The notes beneath the pieces were generated by a model. That model saw only the letters and a list, made by a program, of their open reading frames with translations, was not told the origin of the DNA and made no database searches. Positions 33,701 to 42,399 of a DNA stretch of 64,000 bases are shown in pieces. The position numbers and the translations under genes were made by a program. The stretch spans positions 1-64,000 of the forward strand of contig JAAYCJ010000289.1 of NCBI GenBank assembly GCA_012729815.1. Reading direction: 5' to 3'. How positions within the stretch are numbered: the first letter of the stretch is position 1; each line of letters starts with the position of its first letter. The stretch is from Phycisphaerae bacterium (GTDB lineage Bacteria; Planctomycetota; Phycisphaerae; JAAYCJ01).

Positions 33701-34635
33701 GCGACCGCTCCGGTGAAGGTCGATCCAATCCGCCACCGGCCGTCGGCCAGCAGCTCGCGACTCGACCGGCGTTCCTCGCCTTCGGCCTGGGCAACCAGCA
33801 CCTCAATGGCTCCATCGCTTGTGGCGACGACGGCATTCCCGGAGTCGGCCTCGCCGACGATCGCGCCGGGTTTGCCGGACTCCGATCGCGCCGCCGCCTG
33901 CCAGATAAAAAACTTGCGGCCGTCAACGAAGCTGAACGCGCCGGGATACGGATCGGTCAGGGCGCGAACCCAGCGGAGTTGATCGGCGGTCGATTTGCTC
34001 CAGTCGATCACGCCGTCCTGCGGCCGGCGCTTGGGCCAGTAAGTCGCCCGGCTGTGGTCCTGCGGCGTTCGCGGAAGCGGTCCGCGGCGCAGCAGCGTAC
34101 AGAACGTACGAACGGCCTGGACGTGCAGTGCTTCGAGCCGGCCGTAGAGGCTGGCGGCGTCTTCGTCCTCGCCGATGGAAAACGGCTCCTGGTGAACCAG
34201 ATCGCCGTCGTCCACGCCGGGCGTCAGGAAGAAGATGCTGATGGCGCTTTCCCGCAGGCCGTGGATGATCGACCAGGGTATAGGCGCGCGGCCGCGGCCC
34301 AGGGGAAGGCGGGTCGGATGCATGCCCAGGCACCCCTGGCTCGGCAGCGAAAGGATCGGCTCCTTGACCAGTTGCGACCAGTTCCAGACGCACAGCAGGT
34401 CGATCCGCCACGTGCGGATTTCGTCAGCCACCAGGTCGGTGTTGATGTCGCGGATGCGGTGAAGCGCGATGCCGTACCGTTCGCAGAGATCGCCCAGATC
34501 GCGGTAGCCGCTGCGGTGGCTCAGCGACGGATCGTAGCCGAAGGCGACCTCGGGTACGATGCCCTCTTCGCAGAGCGCCTTGAGGCAGTACCAGCTCAAT
34601 CGCAGTCCGCCGGCGAAGGCGAGTTTCGGGATCAC
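33697..34635 (-). CDS. formyltransferase-family protein, GMHPTRLP variant
   Basis: This 312-residue protein uses a GTG start after AGGAG six bases upstream. It shares the Fmt fold: MIPKLAFAGGLRLSWYCLKAL, then GCLGMHPTRLPLGRGRAPIPWSI and TPGVDDGDLVHQEPF. The His and the DDG aspartate are kept, but the expected Asn two places before the His is Gly. Family members with GMHPTRLPxGRGRAPIPW exist in many bacteria, and their chemistry is not known to me. It lies directly upstream of the other formyltransferase and overlaps it by four bases, so both are made together. Confidence 0.75.
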   Translation of the reverse strand: MIPKLAFAGGLRLSWYCLKALCEEGIVPEVAFGYDPSLSHRSGYRDLGDLCERYGIALHRIRDINTDLVADEIRTWRIDLLCVWNWSQLVKEPILSLPSQGCLGMHPTRLPLGRGRAPIPWSIIHGLRESAISIFFLTPGVDDGDLVHQEPFSIGEDEDAASLYGRLEALHVQAVRTFCTLLRRGPLPRTPQDHSRATYWPKRRPQDGVIDWSKSTADQLRWVRALTDPYPGAFSFVDGRKFFIWQAAARSESGKPGAIVGEADSGNAVVATSDGAIEVLVAQAEGEERRSSRELLADGRWRIGSTFTGAVA

Positions 34636-34814
34636 GGGGCTCTCCTGGGTTCGGATACCGCTTACCCGTCTTATCGGCGGTTGACGGCGTCGGCGATTAG
34701 CCGCATCGCCGATCCGACGAGCCGCCAGACAGGCCTACCGTCCGCTAAAAAGAGATCGGGGCACGGTTGGTCGGCCGCGCCCCGATCGCGTTCGCAAGTC
34801 GCTTGAAGTCGTTG

Positions 34815-37115
34815 TTATTTGACGAAGTCCTTGAGCTCTTCGTCGAGCTTGTCCACGTCGGCGGTCTCGATGGTGAAGACCCAGCGATTCTCGCCGGTGG
34901 CGGCCTGGGCGTAGCGGCCGGTCTTGGCCTGACGGGCGACGTCCAGCCCGTGTGTTTCGCCGTCGGCCTCTTCAACCGTCAGCGTGATGTGCGGCGTCTC
35001 CAGACCATACTTGTCGGCGTCCTGCGGATCGAACGAGACGTAGCGCTTGGCCTTCAGTTCGGCCATGGCGGCGATGACCTTTTCCACCTTGGTTCCGTCG
35101 ATCTGGACCACCGGATCGGCTGGGTATCGCCACTGATCGCCGTCCTTGACGAATTCGAGGGTGCTCTCAGCCCGCTGGATGGTGAGCTTGCCGGCATCGG
35201 ACTTTGAGAGCCCGGTAAAGATCGACCGCCGCACCAGCTCAGCCGACAAATCATCGTAGAGCTGCTGGCCGACCTGGGCGACCAGGGCCGGCGTCTGATC
35301 GGCGACGGTGGCGTAAACCTTCCCGTCGCGACGCGAGACCAGCAGCGTGTACTGCCGCCCGGCCGGCTGGGTCTGCGTGGTCGGTGCGGTGGCCGGCGCC
35401 GTGGTGGGCGCCTGGTCCTCAAGCTCGGTGGTGACGACAACGGTGATATCCGGCTCGTCGAGGCCGTATCGGTTCAGATGATCGGTATCGACGTAGCTGT
35501 CGGCTTGGAGAGTGGCCAGGGCCATGATCAGGTCCTTGACCGCCTTCTGCTCGGCCTCGGCGTCCACCGGCTGAGCCACCCGCCAGCCGCCCGCCTCCCG
35601 CCACTCCAAACGGTACGTGCGATCCTCGCGGCGGACTTCGAAGGCGACGGCGCTGTCCACGTCAAAGTTGAGCACCTTGCGATCGCGATAGGCGATCGCC
35701 GGCTTGAAAACGGCTTGGAGCGTCTCTTCCGGGACGGCAAAGAGGTAGTCGAGACCGACCCGCTGGGCGTAGCGGTAGAGGCCGCTGGGCGTGGTTTCGC
35801 CCACCGCGATCTCGACCGGTTCGAGTTTGCCCTCAGCCACGATCCTGATCCGGCGCTGCGGGTTGTCCAGAGCCTGTTCGCCCGTCGGCTGATCGACGAA
35901 ACTGGCGGCCTTGAGTTCGGTCAGCTTGTTCAGCAGGCCGTCCACCGCCGAACTATCGACCGCAAGCGTCTGATCGCCCTGAACCAGCGTCCAGGTTCCC
36001 TGCTTCTTGTCGAGCACCACATCGCCTTCCGGCTGGGCGATCTCGACGTGGTTGATCTCGGCGACGGCGGCGTCGATGAGCTTCTTGTCGCGCCAGGCTT
36101 GCAGGTCGGGAATGATCTTTCCGAGGTCCTCCTGCTTGACCGTCACGACCCACGGGCGATCGGCGAGCTTGGCGTAGGTCTGCTTGGAGTCCAGACCCGC
36201 GGGATTGCCAACGAGCACGACGTAATCGGTGCGCTTGGTCGTCGGCTGCGTGTCGGCCGGCTGGGTTTCGCCTTCCTTCGGTTCGGGCTTGACCTCCTCG
36301 ACCGTGGTCACGACGACCCGCCACTTCGGCTCGGCCAGGCCGTACATCTGAAGCTGCTCCGGCTGGTCCTCGGCAAACTCCTCAGCCTTGAGCCAGGTCA
36401 CCGTGTCGATGGCCTTGGTGATCGTGTCCTTTTCGACCGGGGCCCGCATGGGCGAGGTCATCACCCACTTGCCATCCGTCTTGACGAACTTGTACTCCGT
36501 ACCGGCCTGATCGGTGTAGACCAGTTCGGCGACCTTGTCCTTGTTGGGCTCCCAGAGCCGCTTGTCGCGGTATTCCTTCAGGTCCTTCTTGATCTTCTCG
36601 CGCAAATCGACGTCGACCACGGCAATCGGCTCCGAGTCGCCCGTCCTGACGTAGGTGTTCTCGGACGCCACGACGTTCTTGCCGATCTGGAGGGTCAGCG
36701 TCCGGTCGCCTTCGAGGGTCACCACCATCGACGGCTCGGCCAGCCCGGTCTGTTCGAGGCTCAACTCCCCTTCAGCCCCCGGAGTAAAACTCCGCAGCTT
36801 CTTGGCGTCCTGGAACGCCGTCACCAGGTCGCTGACGTCCCACGACACCGCGGCGACCTCGACCGGCTCGACGATCGTCCACTTCTGGTCCTGCTTCTGG
36901 AACACGACCTTGCCGCGGCCCTTGACCTCCAGGGTCATCCGGCTCACGTCCTCGAGCTTAGGCGCGATCAGCATCTGCTCGCGGGCGTCGACCGTCGGGG
37001 CCTCGGAGACCGGTGTCTTGTCATCCTGCGGCGGGGCGAACACGCCCAGATACCAGCTCGCTCCGACCAGAACGATCAGGACCACCAGCAACGTCAGTGT
37101 AGTCTTGAAACTCAT
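34815..37115 (-). CDS. DUF4340 domain protein, Gld-like gene set
   Basis: The 766-residue protein starts MSFKTTLTLLVVLIVLVGASWYLG, an N-terminal anchor. It continues with a series of about seven similar modules, each with a strand-rich TYRLEWREAG or EYKFVKTDGKWVMTSPM core and a helix. The modules match DUF4340, which sits next to Gld-like ABC exporters. Helical linkers with TTAPATAPTTQTQPA appear in the middle. The gene follows a GldG-like gene by about 55 bases and is the last of the operon. It is probably an extracytoplasmic accessory of the exporter. The function is not established. Confidence 0.75.
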   Translation of the reverse strand: MSFKTTLTLLVVLIVLVGASWYLGVFAPPQDDKTPVSEAPTVDAREQMLIAPKLEDVSRMTLEVKGRGKVVFQKQDQKWTIVEPVEVAAVSWDVSDLVTAFQDAKKLRSFTPGAEGELSLEQTGLAEPSMVVTLEGDRTLTLQIGKNVVASENTYVRTGDSEPIAVVDVDLREKIKKDLKEYRDKRLWEPNKDKVAELVYTDQAGTEYKFVKTDGKWVMTSPMRAPVEKDTITKAIDTVTWLKAEEFAEDQPEQLQMYGLAEPKWRVVVTTVEEVKPEPKEGETQPADTQPTTKRTDYVVLVGNPAGLDSKQTYAKLADRPWVVTVKQEDLGKIIPDLQAWRDKKLIDAAVAEINHVEIAQPEGDVVLDKKQGTWTLVQGDQTLAVDSSAVDGLLNKLTELKAASFVDQPTGEQALDNPQRRIRIVAEGKLEPVEIAVGETTPSGLYRYAQRVGLDYLFAVPEETLQAVFKPAIAYRDRKVLNFDVDSAVAFEVRREDRTYRLEWREAGGWRVAQPVDAEAEQKAVKDLIMALATLQADSYVDTDHLNRYGLDEPDITVVVTTELEDQAPTTAPATAPTTQTQPAGRQYTLLVSRRDGKVYATVADQTPALVAQVGQQLYDDLSAELVRRSIFTGLSKSDAGKLTIQRAESTLEFVKDGDQWRYPADPVVQIDGTKVEKVIAAMAELKAKRYVSFDPQDADKYGLETPHITLTVEEADGETHGLDVARQAKTGRYAQAATGENRWVFTIETADVDKLDEELKDFVK

Positions 37116-37170
37116 AGTGCCGTGCACTCCTCCCAAACAACCGCCGCCGGCCGCCCGCCGGCCGGCGAAC

Positions 37171-39279
37171 CTACTTGCGCCGGACCAGCCACACCGCCCC
37201 GCCCGCCACCAGAGCGGCCAACGGCCACGCAACCCAGAAGAAGACCTTCCAGGCGATCATGCCGGACTCCGAGATCGGTCCGATCCGCTGCACGTCAGAC
37301 CGCCGCGGCCCGACCGCGATCAGGTTCTCATTGTCGTTGAGCCAGAACGCGCTGTTGGCCACCAACTCCAGGTTGGCCGGATTGGTCAGAACCTGGACGA
37401 AACGGTTGCCCATCCACACGATCTGCGTCTGGTTGGCCACGTCGTTGATGGCGAACTCGGCGCTGCCGAAGACGACCACCTTGGCCCCGGTCTCGCTGTT
37501 CTCAGCCTCGACGGCCAGGTCGAACGGCGGCTTGGTGTCCTGCTCGTCCTTCTCGGTGAAGCCCTGCTGCATGAGCATGAAAATATTCTCTTCAGCCCAG
37601 ACGTTGTCCGTGCCGGCGTCCACCCGGATAAGCGGATCGACGGTCACGTGCTCCGGCAGCTTCTCAGCCACCGTGATCGGGACGGCCATCTGGAACTGGC
37701 TCGGCAGCGACTCGACCGGCTCGGTGATCTGGTGCGACTCGTAACGGTTCAGTTCGATCTCCTGACGCGGAATCACCTGGTCGCGGATGTTCCAGACCCG
37801 GATGACCAGCTTGTCGGGGTCCACCTTGACCCCGAACTTGTCCTGCAGCATCGAGGCGAAGGGGTACGGCTGGCCGGTCATCATGGCCGGCGAGAACCGG
37901 ACCAGGAAGATCGCCCGACCGCCCTCATCGAGAATCTGTGAGAGCCGCTCGACGTGCTGCGGTTCGTAGCCGCCCTGCGGCGGCATGCCCGGCGCCTGGC
38001 GCTGCTGGGGCTGCGGCGGCAGGACGACGTAGACCCGCCGGGTCGCGTCGGGTATCTCCGGCGGCGCCTCCGAGGCCAGCATGTCCCACTCCTCGACCAC
38101 AAAGTTGGCCTCTTCAAGCTTGTCCTTGACCGCGCCGAACGGCGGCTCGATCATCCGCATGCCGCCGAACCCGGGCTTGATCGGGCTGGGTGGTCCGGCG
38201 TGGACGAAGACGACGGCCGAGCGCTCCTTGGCGGTCAGGGCGAGGATGGCCGAACTGACCGCGGCCTCGCCGTTAAAGTCATAGTTGACCGGAGCGGTCG
38301 GGTCCTGGCCCTGAGGGGCGCGGGAGATCTGCCAGACGTCGTTGAACGGCAGCACCCTGGCCTTGCTCGGCCCTTCGACCACGATGGTCTTGGCGTTGCG
38401 GGCGCTGACCTGGTCGTAGAGTTCCTCGAGTTCCAGCTTCGGCAGGTCGGTGAATTCATCGAGTTGCTCGGTCAGAGACCCAACCAGCGGCTGGTAGCGT
38501 TCGGACGCGCCGCGGAAGAACTCAGCCGTCTTCTCATCGAGCCCCTCGATCGCGGCTCCGTCCTCGGCGAGGTACTTGCCCGCGGCGTCCAGCGTGCCCT
38601 TGGACCCGTCGTAAAGGTCCTGGATGAGCTTCGTGGCGTCCGAGTAACGCGGAATGTCCCCGCCCGAGATCAGTTCATGGATCTGCTCGACGAGCGTCCG
38701 CGAATCGTTGAGCAGGCGGGTGAACCGCACGTAGATCCCCACGATGTTGGGGTTGTTGTTGATCTTCGGGTTGGCCTGGGCCGCCTCGTTGATCGTCTTG
38801 ACCTCCTGGTCCAGCAGGGTGACGATCTGCGGACCGACCTCCTTGAACCGCTCCACGATCCCCTTGTGCCCGCCGGCCTCGTCGCCGTACTTCTCGATCA
38901 GACGCTGCAGCAGCCGCGTCTTGGCCGCGGTGTCCTTCAGCGGATCGATCACCTCGTAGCTGACCCGCCCCGAGACGCCCGCGTAGCGGCGAAGCAGGTC
39001 GACCACCTGACGCTTCTGCTCCTCGCCCTGCTCGTCCATCTCCTCGACGCGGTACAAAGCGGTCAGGACCACCGGCTCCTCCAGGTTCTCGATGAGCTTG
39101 GTCGTCCGCGAAGACAGGCTGAACTTGCCGCTCTTGGTCACGTCCACCGCCGGCGGGGCCGCGCGGTCGGCCACGAAGTTGACCAGCACCACCAGGACCC
39201 AGACGATCAACACCGCCAGGACCACGTTGCCGCCGAAAACCAGGCGCCGTTTGGTTTGCGTTTGGCTGTTTACCGCCAT
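37171..39279 (-). CDS. GldG-like ABC-associated protein (DUF7088/ABC_transp_aux type)
   Basis: The 702-residue protein has one N-terminal membrane helix (NVVLAVLIVWVLVVLVNF). A large extracytoplasmic body with the TALYRVEEMDEQGEEQKRQVV segment follows. The C-terminal anchor is KVFFWVAWPLAALVAGGAVWLV followed by RRK. Family members pair with GldA and GldF in Bacteroidetes gliding and with other ABC exporters elsewhere. The start overlaps the permease stop by ten bases. Lys-rich and Glu-rich coils near 200-320 may be scaffold. No gliding machinery is visible here, so transport of another kind is more likely. Confidence 0.78.
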   Translation of the reverse strand: MAVNSQTQTKRRLVFGGNVVLAVLIVWVLVVLVNFVADRAAPPAVDVTKSGKFSLSSRTTKLIENLEEPVVLTALYRVEEMDEQGEEQKRQVVDLLRRYAGVSGRVSYEVIDPLKDTAAKTRLLQRLIEKYGDEAGGHKGIVERFKEVGPQIVTLLDQEVKTINEAAQANPKINNNPNIVGIYVRFTRLLNDSRTLVEQIHELISGGDIPRYSDATKLIQDLYDGSKGTLDAAGKYLAEDGAAIEGLDEKTAEFFRGASERYQPLVGSLTEQLDEFTDLPKLELEELYDQVSARNAKTIVVEGPSKARVLPFNDVWQISRAPQGQDPTAPVNYDFNGEAAVSSAILALTAKERSAVVFVHAGPPSPIKPGFGGMRMIEPPFGAVKDKLEEANFVVEEWDMLASEAPPEIPDATRRVYVVLPPQPQQRQAPGMPPQGGYEPQHVERLSQILDEGGRAIFLVRFSPAMMTGQPYPFASMLQDKFGVKVDPDKLVIRVWNIRDQVIPRQEIELNRYESHQITEPVESLPSQFQMAVPITVAEKLPEHVTVDPLIRVDAGTDNVWAEENIFMLMQQGFTEKDEQDTKPPFDLAVEAENSETGAKVVVFGSAEFAINDVANQTQIVWMGNRFVQVLTNPANLELVANSAFWLNDNENLIAVGPRRSDVQRIGPISESGMIAWKVFFWVAWPLAALVAGGAVWLVRRK

Positions 39280-39989
39280 CGTCGGGACTCCAGAATCTTG
39301 ACCGCTACGAACAGCACGCCCGCGGACGCGCTGAGGAAGAACACCACATGCTTCAGGTCGATCAGCCCGCGCGAAAACTCGCCGAACCGCTCATAAATGT
39401 TGATCGACATCAGCACCCGCTGCCAGGTCCCGGTCACCTTGTAGGTGATGCCCAGCAGCAGGAACGTGAACGCGCTGAGGATCAGAAACGCCAGCACCGC
39501 AGCGACCACCTGGTTGCGGGTCATCGCGCTGGTCAGCACGCCCACCGCGACAAACAACCCGCCCAACAGAACCAGACCCAGATACCCGCTGAGAATCGGG
39601 TAGACGTCCGCCGGACCGTAGAACAGAACGATCAGCACGTAGATCAGCGTGGGCGCGAGCATGGCCAGAAAGAACAGCCACGTCCCGAAAAACTTGCCCA
39701 GGATGACCTCCCAGTCCCGGACCGGAGCCGTCATCAGCGCCTCGATCGACCCGGACTTGAACTCCTCCGCGAGCAGACGCATCGTCAACATCGGCATGAT
39801 GAACACCAGAATGAACGCCTGCCGGTCAAACAGGTCCCGGAGTTGCGCCTCCTTGCCGGGACCGAAAATCTCCCCCGCGAAAAATACGCCCGAAACGGCG
39901 AGGAACACCCCGAGCACCACGTACGCAATGGCCGAAAAGAAGAACGCCGAAAGCTCCCTTTTCGCCAACACCCAGACTTTGCTGTTCAT
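39270..39989 (-). CDS. ABC-2 permease (GldF-like)
   Basis: Start at 39989 (MNSKVW) follows GAGG nine bases upstream; a GTG 15 bases before is less likely. The 239-residue protein has six membrane segments. The typical opening is VLAKRELSAFFFSAIAYVVLGVFL, with FIMPMLTMRLLAEEFKSGSIEALMTAPVRDWEVILGKF and a final MSINIYERFGEFSRGLIDLKHVVFFLSASA. This is the permease type of GldF/CcmB-like exporters. It is between the ATPase gene (53 bases) and the GldG-like gene (overlap). Confidence 0.88.
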   Translation of the reverse strand: MNSKVWVLAKRELSAFFFSAIAYVVLGVFLAVSGVFFAGEIFGPGKEAQLRDLFDRQAFILVFIMPMLTMRLLAEEFKSGSIEALMTAPVRDWEVILGKFFGTWLFFLAMLAPTLIYVLIVLFYGPADVYPILSGYLGLVLLGGLFVAVGVLTSAMTRNQVVAAVLAFLILSAFTFLLLGITYKVTGTWQRVLMSINIYERFGEFSRGLIDLKHVVFFLSASAGVLFVAVKILESRRWR

Positions 39990-40041
39990 AGCCGGAAACC
40001 TCACGAATCAACCGTCATCAAAAGGAAACGCCCGCGCGGGT

Positions 40042-41001
40042 TCAAGCCTCAGCGACCGCCGCGGCACGGGCCCCCTGCTGGGCCACCGCACGCACGAAGA
40101 AGTCCTCGAGCGTGGCCACCTCAAGCCGCATCTCCCGAAGCGACCACTTGTTGCGAGACGCCAGCTCGTAAATCCGTTCCCGCGGGTCGCTGCGCTCCGC
40201 GACCTCGATGGCCAGACGCAGATAGCCGTCGGTCGGCGTGACGTCGATCGACTTGACGCTCTCGATCCCGCGGATCGACGACTCGATGGAGTCCTTGGGA
40301 CCCTTGAGCTCCACGATCAGCCGCGAGTGCTCGCGAATCTGCCGGCGAAGGTCTTCAATGCTCCCCTTGGCGACGATCCGCCCGCCGGAGATGATGATCG
40401 TCTGCTTGCAGACCGCCTCGACCTCGGGCAGAATGTGGCTCGAAAGCAGGATCGTGTGCCGCTCGCCGAGGTCCTTGATCAACTGCCGCGTGGCCCGGAT
40501 CTGAGTCGGGTCCAGGCCCACCGTCGGCTCGTCGAGGATCAGCACGTCCGGATCGTGGAGGAGGGCGTCGGCCAGGCCCAGACGCTGGCGAAAGCCCTTG
40601 GACAACTGACCGATCGGGCGGTTGAACACGTCGCTGAGCCAGCACCGCTCGCTCACGTAACCGATCCGCTGCTTGAGCTTGCCCTTCTCCATGTCGCGAA
40701 GCTGGCCGCGAAACTGCAGATACTCGCGGACCCGCATCTCAGGATAGAACGGCACCGATTCGGGCAGATAGCCGATCCGCTGGCGGACCTCCAGGGACTC
40801 GCTGAACACGTCGTGCCCCGCGATGGTCGCCGAACCGCTGGTCGCGGGCATGAAACAGGTCAGCACGCGGATGGTCGTGGTTTTGCCCGCCCCGTTGGGA
40901 CCGAGGAAGCCGACGATCTGGCCCTGCTCGATCGAAAAACTGATGTTGTCGATCGCCAGCGTCGGACCGTAGTACTTCGTCAAATTCTTGACTTCAATCA
41001 T
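40042..41001 (-). CDS. ABC transporter ATP-binding protein (GldA-like)
   Basis: The 319-residue protein starts MIEVKNLTKYYGPTLAIDN with Walker A GPNGAGKTT, the signature LSKGFRQRLGLADAL, Walker B LILDEPTVGLDPTQI and the switch histidine in LSSHILPEVE. The C-terminal extension (about 225-319, with EVAERSDPRERIYELASRNKW) is typical of the GldA branch. The start at 41001 was chosen because the preceding in-frame ATG at 41115 would give an atypical basic extension. It is the first gene of GldA-GldF-GldG-DUF4340. Confidence 0.92.
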   Translation of the reverse strand: MIEVKNLTKYYGPTLAIDNISFSIEQGQIVGFLGPNGAGKTTTIRVLTCFMPATSGSATIAGHDVFSESLEVRQRIGYLPESVPFYPEMRVREYLQFRGQLRDMEKGKLKQRIGYVSERCWLSDVFNRPIGQLSKGFRQRLGLADALLHDPDVLILDEPTVGLDPTQIRATRQLIKDLGERHTILLSSHILPEVEAVCKQTIIISGGRIVAKGSIEDLRRQIREHSRLIVELKGPKDSIESSIRGIESVKSIDVTPTDGYLRLAIEVAERSDPRERIYELASRNKWSLREMRLEVATLEDFFVRAVAQQGARAAAVAEA

Positions 41002-41350
41002 TCTGCAGCTCTCCACTGAAGACGGCTGGAACTCCGCCAAACCTGAAATCCCGGCGCCGCCAATCCGGCCCCGTGCAATGGTACGCCGCTCCCTGCCGTC
41101 TGCGTCAACCGGCAATCGCTATTCGCTCTTCGTCGTATACGCGTTATACGCCTGCGACGCGGAGAGGTTCCGCGCCGTTACAATTTGATATACGTTCGGT
41201 CCGGGATTGTCAAGCCTTGGCCGCGCCATTCGCACCACGACCGGCGCGCGCCGCAACAGCCGAAACACGCATGGCGTGGCGTCGCCATGGGCGATTCGGG
41301 CGGTCGGACTCGCGACCGCGGACCGGCCCGCGGCCAGGTCGCCGACCTCG
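41002..41350 (-). other. 349-base gap holding the promoter region of the Gld-like operon
   Basis: No gene is visible. An inverted repeat CGTATA-5-TATACG lies at 41134-41150 and includes a TATAAC-like -10 on the minus strand, without a clear -35. It may be an operator of the ABC operon. Confidence 0.4.
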
Positions 41351-42109
41351 CTACTTCCTCGCCCTCCCGATGCCCGACTCGCCCAGGAACCGGACGCTCT
41401 TGGCCACCGCTTCCATCATGTCGGTCGCGCAATTGTCCAACTCGACGATCAGCCACTCCAGCACCTTCGGATCGGCCGCCTCGACCGTCGCACGCACCGG
41501 AACCTTCCCCTCCCCGACCGCCTTGTGCACCGGCGGATTGGTCAGGTCCCCGTCCTTGATGTGCAGCAGCGGAATGCGCGACGCCCACTGCCGGGTCACG
41601 CCGATACTGTCCGCCCCGCCGTGGCAGCACCAGTAAATGTCGAGTTCGCTGAAAAGGTTGGGCGCCTCGGACAGGATGATCTCGTACGGCGTCTGGCCGC
41701 CAAACTGCCGATCAAACTCCCACCAGTGGTTGTGCATGCCAAACTTCAGGCCGACCGACTTGGCCAGATCGGCACCCTCAGCCAGCTTGGCCGCACAGGC
41801 CCGAACCGAGTCCTCCGTCTTCATGTCGTCCGGTCCGAAACCACCGATCAGGTGGGTGTATCCCAACGCACCCGCGTCCGCAGCCATCTGATCGATGGTC
41901 TGTCTCGTCGGCAGACCCACGTGGGCGCTGGAACTCTTGAGACCCAGATCGCCCACGATCTTGGCCACTTCCTTGGCCGACAGACCGTGCAGGCCCGCGT
42001 ATTCGACGCCTACGTAGCCCATCGCGGCCACTCTCTTAAGAACACCGGGGAAATCCTTGGCGGCTTCCTCCCGAACACTGTAAAGCTGAAGCGAAATCGG
42101 CTTGGCCAT
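41351..42109 (-). CDS. sugar phosphate isomerase/epimerase (xylose-isomerase-like TIM barrel)
   Basis: The 252-residue protein starts MAKPISLQLYSVREEAAKDF, then MGYVGVEYAGLHGLSAKE, a typical IolE/IoLI-like opening. It has GMHNHWWEFD with the metal-contacting His, SELDIYWCCHGG with its Asp, and a WLIVELDNCATD glutamate near the end; these are the usual metal ligands of the fold. The start follows GACAGGAGC. The substrate is unknown. It is divergent from the glycosyltransferase genes, with 290 bases between. Confidence 0.85.
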   Translation of the reverse strand: MAKPISLQLYSVREEAAKDFPGVLKRVAAMGYVGVEYAGLHGLSAKEVAKIVGDLGLKSSSAHVGLPTRQTIDQMAADAGALGYTHLIGGFGPDDMKTEDSVRACAAKLAEGADLAKSVGLKFGMHNHWWEFDRQFGGQTPYEIILSEAPNLFSELDIYWCCHGGADSIGVTRQWASRIPLLHIKDGDLTNPPVHKAVGEGKVPVRATVEAADPKVLEWLIVELDNCATDMMEAVAKSVRFLGESGIGRARK

Positions 42110-42312
42110 TGTCTGCTCCTGTCTGGTTCTGCATGATCCCGACCACACACCGCGGAATCGGGTGATGGACGCTACTTTAAGGCCCGATCGCGCGAATTCA
42201 ACAGAAAACCGCAGCGTCCGGGTCTCGACGCCCTTCACCGCCGGCTCTCAGCGGCTCAAACAATACTTATTAAGAACTAGCAAAAGTGTCACTGGCCAAA
42301 CGTTGCACCCTC

Positions 42313-42321
42313 TGGTATAAT
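42313..42321 (+). promoter_or_regulatory. extended -10 promoter of the GT-glycosidase fusion gene
   Basis: TGG directly followed by TATAAT (42316-42321) forms an extended -10; a possible -35 is TGGCCA with a 17-base spacer. The transcript leader (42333-42359) contains a CACCTCC...GGAGGTG hairpin. Confidence 0.55.
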
Positions 42322-42399
42322 TCCTCACACAGCACCTCCGGGGTGAACGAGGAGGTGGCACGCACTACGTAACTTCAGTGGAGGCTGTGAACTACAACG

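Noticed and set aside
34815-37340. A 620-codon plus-strand frame opposite the DUF4340 gene
   Set aside because: The minus-strand gene has a membrane start, repeated domains and an operon context. The plus frame has none.
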